Assembly (NCBI GenBank): GCA_009923505.1
Contig: RFTK01000004.1
Location: forward strand, 1-59,960
Source of the DNA: Betaproteobacteria bacterium
Lineage (GTDB): Bacteria; Pseudomonadota; Gammaproteobacteria; Burkholderiales; Burkholderiaceae_C
DNA: 59,960 nucleotides
Reading direction: 5' to 3'
In this document: one piece after another, positions 9,135 through 18,013 of the stretch
Numbering within the stretch: position 1 is the stretch's first letter
Layout: the number at the start of each line of letters is the position of its first letter
Position numbers and translations under genes: made by a program
The notes under the pieces: generated by a model
What the model was told of the DNA's origin: nothing
What the model saw: only the letters and a program-made list of their open reading frames with translations
The model's database searches: none

Positions 9135-9773
9135 TCAGCCCAGGCCCAGGATGTCCAATGGGCCACGGCCCTCGCGAACCACGACGGGGGCATCGCCCTG
9201 GCCCATGGGGGTGAGGTCTACCACGGTGGTGGGTTCGAGCGGGCAGGCCCCGACATCAACCACGGCGGCAATCTGGTGCTCGAGTTGCTCGCGTATCTCT
9301 TCAGGATCGTTCAGCGGCAGTGCCTCGCCGGGCAGGATCAGGGTGGTGGCCAGGAGTGGACCCCCGTGCAGGCTCAGCAACTCCTGCAGGGCCCGGTGCT
9401 CGGGCACGCGCAGACCGATGGTCTTGCGTTGGGGGTGGCTGACCCGGCGGGGGACCTCTTTGCTGGCCTCCAGGATGAAGGTGTAAGCCCCTGGCGTGGC
9501 GGCCTTGAGCAGCCGGTATTGCCGGTTGTCCACCCGGGCAAACTGGGCCAACTCGGAGAGATCACGGCACAGCAAGGTCAGGTGGTGCTTGTCGTCCACC
9601 CCGCGAATGCGGCGCAGGCGTTCCACCGCTGCCTTGTCGTCCAGGTGGCAGGCCAGGGCATAGCTGGAATCGGTGGGAATGGCCAGCACGTCGCCGCGGG
9701 TCAGCCATTGAACCGCTTGCTTGAGCAGCCGGGCCTGGGGGTTGTCGGGATGAACGTGCAGAAACTGAGCCAT
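9135..9773 (-). CDS. YciO/Sua5/YrdC-family protein
   Basis: This 212-residue cytoplasmic protein carries the Sua5/YrdC fold, which in TsaC/Sua5 makes threonylcarbamoyl-adenylate for tRNA t6A. The PTDSSYALAC stretch (about 33-42) and the HHLTLLCRDLSEL region are typical of the YciO branch rather than TsaC. YciO proteins have weak or uncertain t6A activity, so an exact reaction is not claimed. It lies downstream of the PHP phosphatase gene, as yciO lies beside yciV in E. coli, but here a DMT permease gene intervenes. Confidence 0.85.
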   Translation of the reverse strand: MAQFLHVHPDNPQARLLKQAVQWLTRGDVLAIPTDSSYALACHLDDKAAVERLRRIRGVDDKHHLTLLCRDLSELAQFARVDNRQYRLLKAATPGAYTFILEASKEVPRRVSHPQRKTIGLRVPEHRALQELLSLHGGPLLATTLILPGEALPLNDPEEIREQLEHQIAAVVDVGACPLEPTTVVDLTPMGQGDAPVVVREGRGPLDILGLG

Positions 9774-9784
9774 GGGGCCAACAA

Positions 9785-10681
9785 TCAGGAAGCGGCAAGC
9801 ATGCGCTGCTCACGCAGGGTCACCCAACCCGCTAACAGGCCGCACCCCACAATCAGCAGCATACCCAGCAAGGCCAGCGAGTTCGGTACGTGGGCGAACA
9901 CCAGCCAGCCGCCCAGGGTGGCGAAGGCGATGCCACTGTAGAGGAACGGCGTGATCCGCGACGCCGGCGTTCGGGCAAAGGCCAGGATCAGGAGGTAATG
10001 CCCCAGGGTGCCGGCCACACCCAGCACCAGCAGCATGGCCCACTGCGCTGCGCTCAGGTCGGTGGTCCACCACCCCAGCACCAGACAGGACGCGATGGCC
10101 GTGCCGATCCACCCCGTGTAAAAGTGCAATGTCAAGGGCTCTTCGGTTTGCGCCATCACACTGGTGAGCACTTGAAAGCTGGCATAGCAGGCCACCATCA
10201 ACAGCGGGAGCCAGGCCGTGGCCAGGGACATCTGTGCGCCAGGTTGCACGATGAGCAAGGCGCCCACCATGCCGCCCAGGATCAAGGCCCAACGCAGCGC
10301 CGAGACGCGCTCATTCAGGAAATAGCGCGCGAGCACGGTGACCGCCAGCGGTGTCAGCATGCCAATGGCGGTGAACTCGGCCACCGGCATGTGCTGCAAA
10401 TTGATGAAGGCCAGCAGGCTGCACAGAAACAGCAGCACCCCGCGTAACACGTGTCGCCAAGGCTGCCGGGTGTGAAACAAGGTCCAGCCGCGGCGCGGCA
10501 ACACCGCCACGGTGGTGGCCAGGGCCTGAAACATGTAGCGAAACCACAGCGCCATCAAAAGTGGCATGCCGGCCACCAGCACCTTGTTGGTGACGTCCAT
10601 GACGGCGAAGCAGGCCATGGCCAGAACTGCAAAGGCAACGCCCGAGGCTTGGGTGGCGGACCGCGCGGTCTGCACACTCAT
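9785..10681 (-). CDS. DMT/EamA-family permease
   Basis: This drug/metabolite transporter-type permease has about ten predicted membrane helices in two EamA repeats. The start is the ATG at 10681, which overlaps the PHP gene stop as ATGA; the ORF-track start at 10708 would lie inside that gene. The product is 298 aa. The substrate cannot be deduced. It is inserted in the conserved PHP-yciO gene pair and translationally coupled to the phosphatase gene. Confidence 0.85.
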   Translation of the reverse strand: MSVQTARSATQASGVAFAVLAMACFAVMDVTNKVLVAGMPLLMALWFRYMFQALATTVAVLPRRGWTLFHTRQPWRHVLRGVLLFLCSLLAFINLQHMPVAEFTAIGMLTPLAVTVLARYFLNERVSALRWALILGGMVGALLIVQPGAQMSLATAWLPLLMVACYASFQVLTSVMAQTEEPLTLHFYTGWIGTAIASCLVLGWWTTDLSAAQWAMLLVLGVAGTLGHYLLILAFARTPASRITPFLYSGIAFATLGGWLVFAHVPNSLALLGMLLIVGCGLLAGWVTLREQRMLAAS

Positions 10682-11529
10682 TGGATGCGATCGTTCAGCA
10701 ATTCCCACACCGGCTGAAGATCGCCTGGCAACCAGGGCAGTTGGCCCAAGTCGGTATGGCTTTCATCGGGGCTGTGGAAGTCGCTGCCTCGTGAGGCAGC
10801 CAGCTGAAACTCGCGTGCCATGTCGGCGTAGGTGACGGCGTCCGCACTGGAGTGACTGCCAGTGACCACCTCAACGCCGCGTCCGCCATGGGCCTTGAAT
10901 TCGGTGAACAGCGCGTACTCTTCGTTGGCGGTGAATCCGTAGCGTGCCGGGTGGGCGATGACGGCCACGCCACCGGCCTCGGTGATCCAACGCACCGCTT
11001 GAGACAGTGAGGCCCAGCGGTGCGGAACAAAGCCGGGCTTGCCTTCGGTGAGGTACTTGCGAAACACCTCGGAGGTGTCCTTGCACACGCCGGTTTCCAC
11101 CAGGAAGCGGGCGAAGTGCGTGCGTGAAATCAGCTCCGGGTTGCCGGCGTACTTCAAGGCGCCCTCAAAACTGCCCTGGATGCCCACGGCGGCGAGTTGA
11201 TCAGCCATTTCCTGGGCGCGCACATCGCGCCCGCCGCGGGTGGAGCGAAGTCCTTGCACGAGTTGGGGGTCGTCCGCGTCAAAGCCCAGCCCGACGATGT
11301 GGACCGTTTTGTTGGCAAAGGTGACGGAAATTTCGGTGCCGGTGAGGTAGGGCAGTGAGAGCGCGCGTGCCGCGGCGGCGGCCCGGTGTTGTCCACCGAT
11401 CTCGTCATGGTCGGTGAGGGCCCACAGTTCGACCCCGAGGTCTTTTGCGCGCTGGGCCAGGACTTCGGGGGTGAGCGTTCCGTCAGAGACGACGGAGTGG
11501 CAGTGCAGGTCAGCGTTGAGGATGGACAC
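10678..11529 (-). CDS. PHP-domain 3',5'-nucleoside bisphosphate phosphatase (RNase AM/YciV type)
   Basis: This PHP-fold metallophosphoesterase is 283 aa. Metal-binding motifs are NADLHCHS (Asp7, His9, His11), ALTDHDEIGG (about 37-46), VIAHPARYG and GSDFHSPDE. Members close to E. coli YciV (Rnm) hydrolyse pAp and trim 5' ends of rRNA. I assign that role by family resemblance and its yciO neighbour. The start is GTG at 11529, 19 bp after recJ ends, so it belongs to the recJ-trpS operon. Confidence 0.9.
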   Translation of the reverse strand: MSILNADLHCHSVVSDGTLTPEVLAQRAKDLGVELWALTDHDEIGGQHRAAAAARALSLPYLTGTEISVTFANKTVHIVGLGFDADDPQLVQGLRSTRGGRDVRAQEMADQLAAVGIQGSFEGALKYAGNPELISRTHFARFLVETGVCKDTSEVFRKYLTEGKPGFVPHRWASLSQAVRWITEAGGVAVIAHPARYGFTANEEYALFTEFKAHGGRGVEVVTGSHSSADAVTYADMAREFQLAASRGSDFHSPDESHTDLGQLPWLPGDLQPVWELLNDRIQ

Positions 11530-11548
11530 ACCCCGATTTTACGGGGAG

Positions 11549-13267
11549 TCAGGGGTTCGCGCTGACCTCGTCTTCAATGACCAGGCGCACGCGGCGAGCG
11601 CCTTGCCACTCGTCGACCTCGAGCCGGTAGGCCAGCGTGGCGTGGGCAGGCAAGGGCTCGCTGCGGCCGAACCAGATGCCATCCACGGCTTGCCCGTGGT
11701 GCCGCAAGCGAAGCGACAAGTGCCGCTCGCCCACCACCCGCTGGCCCACCACCTCCAGCGTGTCGCAAAACGTCGGCGCGGCAAACCCCTGCCCCCAGAC
11801 TTCTTGCTGCAGCAACTCGGCCACATCCGCCCGCCGATGCTCGGCGGGCAAGGGCCCATCCACCTCCAGGCTGCGCGTGAGTTGCGGGGGGCTGAGCCAC
11901 TCGGCGGCAATGCCTTGCAGGCCTTGCAGGAAGTCGTCAAAACGATCGGGTGCGATCGAGCAACCCGCCGCCATGGCGTGGCCGCCGAACTGCAGCAACA
12001 CCCCCGGGTGGCGTTTGCTCAGCAGGTCCAGCGCGTCGCGCAGATGAAAGCCGGCGATGGAGCGTCCCGACCCCTTGAGCACCGGGCCATGCTGAGTGGA
12101 TTCGCTGCGCGCAAAGACAAAACTCGGGCGGTGGTGTTGGTCCTTCAGGCGTGAGGCCACGATGCCCACCACGCCCTCATGAAAATCCGGGTTAAAGACA
12201 CACAGCGCTGGTGGCGGTGTGCCATCGGACTTGAGCAGTGCGTCGGCGCGCGCCAACGCTTGCTCACGCATGCCGCTTTCGAGGTCGCGACGTTCGCGGT
12301 TGATGCGGTCCATCGCCTGCGCCAACGCCTGGGCACGCCCGGGGTCGTCAGTCAGCAAGCATTCGATGCCCAGGGTCATGTCGGACAGGCGGCCGGCCGC
12401 ATTGAGACGTGGCCCGACGGCAAAGCCGAAATCCTGGCTGCTGGCTCGGCGCAAATCGCGTCCCGCCACCGCAAACAGGGCCGACATGCCCGCCGGGAGA
12501 TGACCCTTTCGCACACGCGCCAAGCCTTGGGCCACCAGCCGGCGGTTGTTGGCGTCCAGTCGAACCACGTCGGCCACGGTCCCCAGGGCCACCAGCGGCA
12601 GCAAGCTATCCAGTCGTGGCTCCTGGCCTGCCTTGAGGTGCCCGCGTTGGCGCTGCTCGGCGCGCAGCGCCAACAGCACATAAAACATCACGCCCACACC
12701 CGCCAGGTGTTTGCTGCCAAACGTGCAGCCCGGCTGGTTGGGGTTGACGATCACATCGGCGGGCGGCAACTCGGCGCCGGGCAGGTGGTGGTCTGTGACC
12801 ACCACTTGCAGACCCAGTGACTGCGCGCGGGCCACGCCTTCCAGGCTGGCGATGCCGTTGTCGACGGTGATCAACACCTGCGCGCCGAGCGCATGCACCC
12901 GCTCAGCAATCGGGGGGGTGAGGCCGTAGCCATCGACCTGCCGATCGGGCACCACAAAGCTCACCCGGGTGGCACCCAGCAGCCGCAAGCCGCGTACGCC
13001 CACTGCACAAGCGGTGGCGCCATCGCAGTCGTAATCGGCGACGATGCACAGGTGGTGTTGCTGCTCGATGGCATGGGCCAGCAGGCGCGCGGCTTCGGCC
13101 GTGCCTTGCAGTGAGTTGGGCGGGAGCAGGCGCTGCAGCTGAGTGTCGAGTTCCTCCGGGCTGGTGATGCCGCGGGCTGCGTACAGTTGCGCCAACAGCG
13201 GATGCACCCCGGCTTGCTCCAGCGCCCACACGCTGCGCGGGGGGACGTCACGCGTCAGACATCGCAC
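11549..13267 (-). CDS. recJ: Single-stranded-DNA-specific exonuclease RecJ
   Basis: RecJ is the 5'-3' ssDNA exonuclease of recombination and mismatch/base-excision repair. The DHH-family motifs are present: CIVADYDCDGATA, VVVTDHHLPG (the DHH motif) and LGTVADVVRLDANNR. They are followed by a DHHA1 region and the C-terminal OB domain. I chose the GTG at 13267, which overlaps the upstream gene's end by 13 bp and gives 572 aa, close to E. coli RecJ (577 aa). The 95 residues the ORF track adds upstream look like non-coding frame. Confidence 0.94.
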   Translation of the reverse strand: MRCLTRDVPPRSVWALEQAGVHPLLAQLYAARGITSPEELDTQLQRLLPPNSLQGTAEAARLLAHAIEQQHHLCIVADYDCDGATACAVGVRGLRLLGATRVSFVVPDRQVDGYGLTPPIAERVHALGAQVLITVDNGIASLEGVARAQSLGLQVVVTDHHLPGAELPPADVIVNPNQPGCTFGSKHLAGVGVMFYVLLALRAEQRQRGHLKAGQEPRLDSLLPLVALGTVADVVRLDANNRRLVAQGLARVRKGHLPAGMSALFAVAGRDLRRASSQDFGFAVGPRLNAAGRLSDMTLGIECLLTDDPGRAQALAQAMDRINRERRDLESGMREQALARADALLKSDGTPPPALCVFNPDFHEGVVGIVASRLKDQHHRPSFVFARSESTQHGPVLKGSGRSIAGFHLRDALDLLSKRHPGVLLQFGGHAMAAGCSIAPDRFDDFLQGLQGIAAEWLSPPQLTRSLEVDGPLPAEHRRADVAELLQQEVWGQGFAAPTFCDTLEVVGQRVVGERHLSLRLRHHGQAVDGIWFGRSEPLPAHATLAYRLEVDEWQGARRVRLVIEDEVSANP

Positions 13268-14217
13268 GACAGCACCTCGTTCAGTTGAACCGGTCGCAGC
13301 ACACGCTGGAGCCGCTGCCAGACCGAGGGGGGCTGGTGAATCCACCAACGGGCTTGTCGGGGGCCACACCAGGCGATGCGTGCACCGGCGGGGCTCAGCA
13401 ACGGGGGCAGCACCTCGGCGTCCAGGCGTTGCCAGGCGCGCGCCCAGGCGGCGGCATCGCGCAGCAACCAGGGTTCGCGCAGATCGTCCAGCAGAACGGC
13501 GGATGCCGCACTCGTCATCGGTGCCGGGCAGTCGCCTCCCAGTTGGCCGCATCCCTCGATCCAGATCGAGTTGATCGGGGTGCGGCGCGCGTCATTGACC
13601 GGGTGCTGGTAGAGCAGCATCTGCATCTCGTTTTGCAGGCGACGCAGGGTGCGGATGGCTGGGGACAGCGAGGGCAGGTGGGCACCAAGCAACCACGGCT
13701 CGATGGGCAAACCCATCACCCGTTCAGCGCTGGCGCTCGCCAACCCGTCAAAGAGCGAGGATTGCGCCAGCCAGCGACCGGGCTCGTGGGCCTGCAAGGT
13801 AATGCCGTCTTCCTCGAAGTAAGTGCGCATCGACGCCCTCAAGGCATCAGATTCTTCCTGCGTGATGGGGCCGGGGTCCAGCAAGGTGAATTGGCCGTTG
13901 CCCACCTGCCAGTGGCACAGCCGGATGAAGGCCCAGGCCGACTGGGAGGCAGCGTGAGGGGCAGGTGCCAGGGGCGCGCTCAGCGCAGCCCAGGGCCAGG
14001 TGCCGTGCGGCGACGTCCAGCCCAGCGTTTCAGCCCGAGCCCACTCGGCAGGCAGGACCAGGTCTTCGGCGGAAGTGGTCAACGTGTGCTGTCGCACGCT
14101 CTCGCCCAACCACTGGCGCACAAAAGGCACCGGCAAGGCGGTCAGCGCCTCGAGCATCTCGGGGCTGTCCGCGGGTGGCAGGGCGTGGGAAAGGATGACG
14201 GAGGGGGCGGCGATCAC
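13255..14217 (-). CDS. RpfE-like conserved protein (phosphoglycerate-mutase-like annotation)
   Basis: This gene directly precedes and overlaps recJ. It resembles a cytoplasmic protein family annotated as RpfE or a phosphoglycerate-mutase-like protein in Burkholderiales and xanthomonads. In Xanthomonas, rpfE also lies beside recJ. No catalytic motif is recognised, and the product has many Trp and Leu residues and no signal peptide. I take the GTG at 14217 (MIAAPSVILSHALPP, 320 aa). A GACAAT hexamer ends 8 nt before it on the same strand. The ATG at 14244 would give nine more residues. Confidence 0.65.
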   Translation of the reverse strand: MIAAPSVILSHALPPADSPEMLEALTALPVPFVRQWLGESVRQHTLTTSAEDLVLPAEWARAETLGWTSPHGTWPWAALSAPLAPAPHAASQSAWAFIRLCHWQVGNGQFTLLDPGPITQEESDALRASMRTYFEEDGITLQAHEPGRWLAQSSLFDGLASASAERVMGLPIEPWLLGAHLPSLSPAIRTLRRLQNEMQMLLYQHPVNDARRTPINSIWIEGCGQLGGDCPAPMTSAASAVLLDDLREPWLLRDAAAWARAWQRLDAEVLPPLLSPAGARIAWCGPRQARWWIHQPPSVWQRLQRVLRPVQLNEVLSCDV

Positions 14218-14225
14218 AGGGGGGC

Positions 14226-14231
14226 ATTGTC
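14226..14231 (-). promoter_or_regulatory. Candidate -10 for the rpfE-like/recJ operon
   Basis: GACAAT on the minus strand lies 8 nt before the GTG at 14217. No Shine-Dalgarno sequence is visible between them, so the mRNA may have almost no leader. It lies back to back with the lolC -10 element. Confidence 0.4.
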
Positions 14232-14236
14232 CTTGA

Positions 14237-14245
14237 TGCCACAAT
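14237..14245 (+). promoter_or_regulatory. Candidate extended -10 for lolC
   Basis: TGC directly followed by CACAAT matches an extended -10 (TGn plus hexamer) and ends 14 nt before the lolC ATG. The predicted transcript would have a leader of about 8 nt. Confidence 0.45.
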
Positions 14246-14259
14246 CACCCCTCAAGACC

Positions 14260-15525
14260 ATGTCCTATCCACGCATTCCCTACGAGCTTGTGCTGGGCTG
14301 GCGCTATACCCGCGCCGGCCGTGCTTCACGCCGCAATGGTTTCATCTCTTTCATTTCGGGTGTGTCCATGCTGGGGATCAGCCTGGGGGTGGCAGCACTC
14401 ATCATCGTGCTGAGTGTGATGAACGGGTTTCAGAAAGAGGTGCGCGAACGCATGCTGTCGGTGCTGTCGCATGCCGAGGTGATGGCGCGCGATGGGGGCG
14501 CCTTGCTGGACACAGAGTCACTGAGCCAGCGTCTGAGCCGTCATCCCGAGGTGGTGGCGGTGGCTCCCTATGTGTCGGCGCAAGCCATGCTGGCACGGGG
14601 CGAGGAGATGCGCGGGGTGGTGGTGCGCGGCATCGACCCCGTTCAAGAACGGGGCGTGGCGGACTACGCGGCGCTTTTACCCCCCGCATTGCAACAAGGC
14701 TGGGAGCCCGGCGGATTCGGTGTGGTGCTGGGCGTTGAAATTGCGCACCAGATGGGCGTGCGGGTGGGAGACCGGGTCACCCTGGTGGCGCCGGGTGGCC
14801 AGGTCACGCCGGCCGGCGTGTTGCCGCGGCTGAAACAGCTGGAGGTGTTGGGGCTGATCGACACCGGACATTACGAATTTGACGCCACCCTGGCAGTGAT
14901 GCAAATCGACGACGCACAACGCCTGCTGCGATTGGAAGGGCCCAATGGTCTGCGCTTGAAGCTGCGCGATGCCCAGCAAGCCCGGGTCGTGGCGAGCGAG
15001 TTGTCCCTGCAGATCGACCCCCTCTTCATGGTGCGCGACTGGACCCGTCAGAACCGCAACTGGTTTGCTGCGGTGCAGATCGAAAAACGCATGATGTTCA
15101 TCATCCTGACCCTGATCGTGGCTGTGGCTGCGTTCAACCTGGTCAGCACCCTGGTGATGACGGTGACGGACAAGCAATCGGACATTGCCATTTTGCGCAC
15201 CCTGGGGGCCTCGCCAGCGTCCATCATGGGCGTTTTCATGGTCCAGGGTGCGCTGGTGGGGGTGGTGGGCACCTTGAGTGGCCTGTTGCTCGGTTTGGTG
15301 GTGGCATTCAACATCGACGTCATCGTGCCGGCGATCGAGCAGGCGTTGGGACTGCGTTTCTTGCCGCAGGACATTTACCTCATCAGCCGCATGCCCAGTG
15401 ACCCGCAGCAGGCCGACATCGGACCTGTGGTGGTGCTGTCCTTGCTGCTGGCCTTGTTGGCCACGCTCTACCCCAGCTGGCGCGCCAGTCGGGTGCAGCC
15501 GGCGGAGGCCCTGCGTTATGAATAA
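14260..15525 (+). CDS. lolC: Lipoprotein-releasing ABC transporter permease LolC/E
   Basis: This is the inner-membrane permease that extracts lipoproteins and passes them to LolA. The ATG at 14260 gives 421 aa; the ORF-track start at 13285 lies in antisense sequence. One N-terminal membrane helix ([22 protein letters not shown]) precedes a large periplasmic domain and three C-terminal helices of the FtsX/MacB type. Only one LolC/E-type gene is present, and lolD follows directly. It may therefore act as a homodimer (LolF-like), since no lolE lies in the window. Confidence 0.93.
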   Translation: MSYPRIPYELVLGWRYTRAGRASRRNGFISFISGVSMLGISLGVAALIIVLSVMNGFQKEVRERMLSVLSHAEVMARDGGALLDTESLSQRLSRHPEVVAVAPYVSAQAMLARGEEMRGVVVRGIDPVQERGVADYAALLPPALQQGWEPGGFGVVLGVEIAHQMGVRVGDRVTLVAPGGQVTPAGVLPRLKQLEVLGLIDTGHYEFDATLAVMQIDDAQRLLRLEGPNGLRLKLRDAQQARVVASELSLQIDPLFMVRDWTRQNRNWFAAVQIEKRMMFIILTLIVAVAAFNLVSTLVMTVTDKQSDIAILRTLGASPASIMGVFMVQGALVGVVGTLSGLLLGLVVAFNIDVIVPAIEQALGLRFLPQDIYLISRMPSDPQQADIGPVVVLSLLLALLATLYPSWRASRVQPAEALRYE

Positions 15526-16207
15526 GCGCGTGAATGACCTCGTGCTGCAGGCCTCGGCGGTGGGGCGTCGTTTCCAGGAAGGCGAGCTGGATGTGCAGGT
15601 GCTTGCGGGGGTGGACCTACAGGTCCACGCCGGAGAAACCGTGGCCATCGTGGGTGCTTCCGGTTCTGGCAAGAGCACCTTGCTGCACCTGCTGGGGGGG
15701 CTGGACCAACCCAGCCACGGCCATATCGAGTTGATGGGACAGCCGCTGGCGGGCTTGTCACCTGCGGCCTTGGGTCAATTGCGCAACCGCCATCTGGGTT
15801 TCGTGTACCAGTTTCATCACCTGCTGCCCGAGTTCTCGGCGCGTGACAACGTGGCGATGCCGCTGTGGATTCGGCGCGAGGACCGCGCACAGGCGGGCGA
15901 GCAAGCCGATGCCCTCCTGGCTGCTGTGGGCTTGGAGTCGCGCGCCTTGCACCGACCCGCCGAACTCTCAGGCGGTGAGCGTCAGCGCGTGGCACTGGCG
16001 CGTGCGCTGGTGACACGCCCGGCGTGCGTACTGGCCGACGAACCCACGGGCAACCTCGACCGCAGCACCGCGGATCAGGTCTGGGACTTGATGCTGGCCC
16101 TCGCGCGCGAGCAAGGCACAGCGTTTGTGGTGGTGACACACGATGTCCACCTGGCAGCACGTTGCGAGCGCGTGCTGTCCTTGCAAGCGGGTCGATTGGG
16201 CCCTTGA
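15518..16207 (+). CDS. lolD: Lipoprotein-releasing ABC transporter ATPase LolD
   Basis: This cytoplasmic ATPase drives LolC/E. The ATG at 15518 overlaps the lolC end by 8 bp and gives 229 aa, the family length; the track start at 15278 is inside lolC. Walker [10 protein letters not shown] is near residue 46. The LolD-specific Q-loop region is [14 protein letters not shown]. The signature reads [15 protein letters not shown], Walker B is [11 protein letters not shown], and the switch His is in VVVTHD. Confidence 0.96.
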   Translation: MNKRVNDLVLQASAVGRRFQEGELDVQVLAGVDLQVHAGETVAIVGASGSGKSTLLHLLGGLDQPSHGHIELMGQPLAGLSPAALGQLRNRHLGFVYQFHHLLPEFSARDNVAMPLWIRREDRAQAGEQADALLAAVGLESRALHRPAELSGGERQRVALARALVTRPACVLADEPTGNLDRSTADQVWDLMLALAREQGTAFVVVTHDVHLAARCERVLSLQAGRLGP

Positions 16208-16234
16208 GGGGCGGACTGGTCGCACGGACCCGAC

Positions 16235-17062
16235 ATGTGGATCGATACCCATTGCCATCTCGACGCCGCGGAGTTCAACGCCGACCGTGATGCGGTGCGA
16301 GCGCAGGCGCGTGCCCTGGGCGTTGGGCTGTGCGTGTACCCGGCGGTGGATGTGAACACCCTGGACGTGGTGCGCGCGCTGGCCCATCGCCATGAGGATG
16401 TGTATGCCCTGGGCATTCATCCGCTGTACACCCCACAGGCCACTAACGCAGACTTGGAGACACTCGGCTTGGCGGTGCAAGCGCACCGCGCGGACCCGCG
16501 CTTGGTGGCCGTGGGCGAGATCGGCCTGGATGGTTTTGTGCCAGGTCTGGACATGGCGCGACAAGCCCACTTCTTCCGCGCTCAACTGGAACTGGCGCGG
16601 GCCCAGGACTTGCCTGTCATTCTGCATGTGCGCCGATCCGCGGAGCTGGTGCTGCAACAGTTGCGTCAGGTACGGGTTCGCGGGGGCATCGCCCATGCCT
16701 TCAACGGCAGTCTGCAACAGGCCCAGGCGTTCATGGACCTGGGTTTTGTCCTGGGCCTGGGCGGGGCACTCACCTACGAGCGCGCCACCCGTTTGCGAGC
16801 GTTGGCCCGTGAACTGCCGCTCGAGTCCCTGGTGGTGGAAACGGACGCGCCCGACATTCCCCCGCAGTGGCTCTACACCACCGCAGCAGCCCGAGCCGAG
16901 GGGCAGCCGCAAGGACGCAACAGCCCGGCAGAATTGCCGCGCATTGCCACGCTGCTGGCGAGCCTGCGAGGCGTGGCCCCCCAGGCACTGGCCCGTCAAA
17001 CCACCGACAATGCACGGCGTGCCCTGGGTCTGCAGGTACTTGGTGTATCGCCTGCCCCGTGA
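16235..17062 (+). CDS. TatD-family metal-dependent hydrolase
   Basis: This is a cytoplasmic TIM-barrel metallohydrolase of 275 aa. Family members have 3'-5' DNase or related activity. Metal motifs are seen at WIDTHCHLD (N-terminus), VGEIGLDGF, LPVILHVRRS, GIAHAFNGS and VVETDAPDIPP. The start ATG lies 27 bp after lolD, so it is probably in the lolCD transcript. The exact substrate is not deducible from sequence. Confidence 0.93.
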   Translation: MWIDTHCHLDAAEFNADRDAVRAQARALGVGLCVYPAVDVNTLDVVRALAHRHEDVYALGIHPLYTPQATNADLETLGLAVQAHRADPRLVAVGEIGLDGFVPGLDMARQAHFFRAQLELARAQDLPVILHVRRSAELVLQQLRQVRVRGGIAHAFNGSLQQAQAFMDLGFVLGLGGALTYERATRLRALARELPLESLVVETDAPDIPPQWLYTTAAARAEGQPQGRNSPAELPRIATLLASLRGVAPQALARQTTDNARRALGLQVLGVSPAP

Positions 17063-17114
17063 TCTTGCGCCAAGCCAGCACGATCCCGCGGGCCACACCC
17101 ACGAAACGCCCTCC

Positions 17115-17864
17115 ATGACCCGACGCTCTCCCCTGCCCGACGTCAATTTCTCTGACCATGGCGATGTGCGCTACCTGCACCTGGGCACGCCCTGGGTGCA
17201 GGGATCGATGTTGATCGACCAGCCGTATGACATCCACCTCGACTATGTGCAACGCATGATGGCGTGGTTGCTGTTTGTGCCGCTGGAGCGGGTGGCGTCT
17301 TTGCAGGCCATGCAACTGGGCCTGGGGGCTGGCGCCCTCACCAAGTTCTGCTGGAAACATGTGCGCATGAAGACCACCGCGATCGAACTCAACCCGCAGG
17401 TGATCGCGGCCTGTCGTTTGTGGTTCAAGCTGCCACCGGATTCCTCGCGTCTGTCGGTGCTGTTGGGGGACGCCGCCGAGGTGGTGTCGCATGGCCACTG
17501 GCGTGGCCAGATCGATGCACTCCAAGTGGATCTTTACGACCATGAGGCTGCCGCGCCGGTGCTCGACAGTGCTGACTTCTACGCCCATTGTCGCCAGTTG
17601 CTGAGCGAGCACGGCATCATGTCGGTGAACTTGTTTGGGCGTTCCCACCGCTACCCAGAAAGTCTGGACAAAATCGTGTCGGCCTTCGGGGCCAAGGCGG
17701 TCTGGGTGTTCAAGCCCACGCGCGAAGGCAACACCGTGGTGCTGGCGCTGCGCACGCCGGTAGTGCCCCAGCGCGGTGCGCTGTCGGCCCAGGCCGAGGC
17801 TATCCAGGCCCGATGGCCCTTGCCGGCCGCGCGCTGGGTGCGGGTGCTCAAACCTGTCGCCTAA
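17115..17864 (+). CDS. Spermidine-synthase-like protein
   Basis: This protein has the SpeE-type SAM-binding Rossmann fold: MQLGLGAGALTKFC, ELNPQVIAACRLWF and the acidic turn QIDALQVDLYDHEA. The ATG at 17115 gives 249 aa, shorter than SpeE of E. coli (288 aa); the ORF-track start at 16392 lies in tatD. No speD or other polyamine gene is adjacent. Orphan SpeE-like proteins are often of unknown substrate, so polyamine synthesis is only one possibility. Confidence 0.75.
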   Translation: MTRRSPLPDVNFSDHGDVRYLHLGTPWVQGSMLIDQPYDIHLDYVQRMMAWLLFVPLERVASLQAMQLGLGAGALTKFCWKHVRMKTTAIELNPQVIAACRLWFKLPPDSSRLSVLLGDAAEVVSHGHWRGQIDALQVDLYDHEAAAPVLDSADFYAHCRQLLSEHGIMSVNLFGRSHRYPESLDKIVSAFGAKAVWVFKPTREGNTVVLALRTPVVPQRGALSAQAEAIQARWPLPAARWVRVLKPVA

Positions 17865-18000
17865 GCGTCAGCACAGGGGTCTGTGTGGGTCGCCACAGGC
17901 CTGCAAGGCCCCGAAAACCTGGCTTTATGCGTGGGCATAGGTGTAATCCACATGATGGGTTGACCCGCCCGACCGCACAATCCGCCCATCGAAAATTTTC

Positions 18001-18006
18001 GAGGAG
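18001..18006 (+). promoter_or_regulatory. Shine-Dalgarno fixing the tctB GTG start
   Basis: GAGGAG lies 7 nt before the GTG at 18014 and selects it over the much longer upstream frame opened at 17588. Confidence 0.75.
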
Positions 18007-18013
18007 AACTGTT

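Noticed and set aside
13268-13552. A 95-residue N-terminal extension of RecJ
   Set aside because: It overlaps the rpfE-like gene and is Arg/Pro-rich without similarity to RecJ. The GTG at 13267 gives the standard length.
13285-14259. A 325-codon upstream extension of lolC in the ORF track
   Set aside because: The extension is antisense to the rpfE-like gene and is not part of LolC, which starts at the ATG at 14260 with normal family length.
16392-17114. A long N-terminal extension of the spermidine-synthase-like protein
   Set aside because: It is an alternative frame of tatD.
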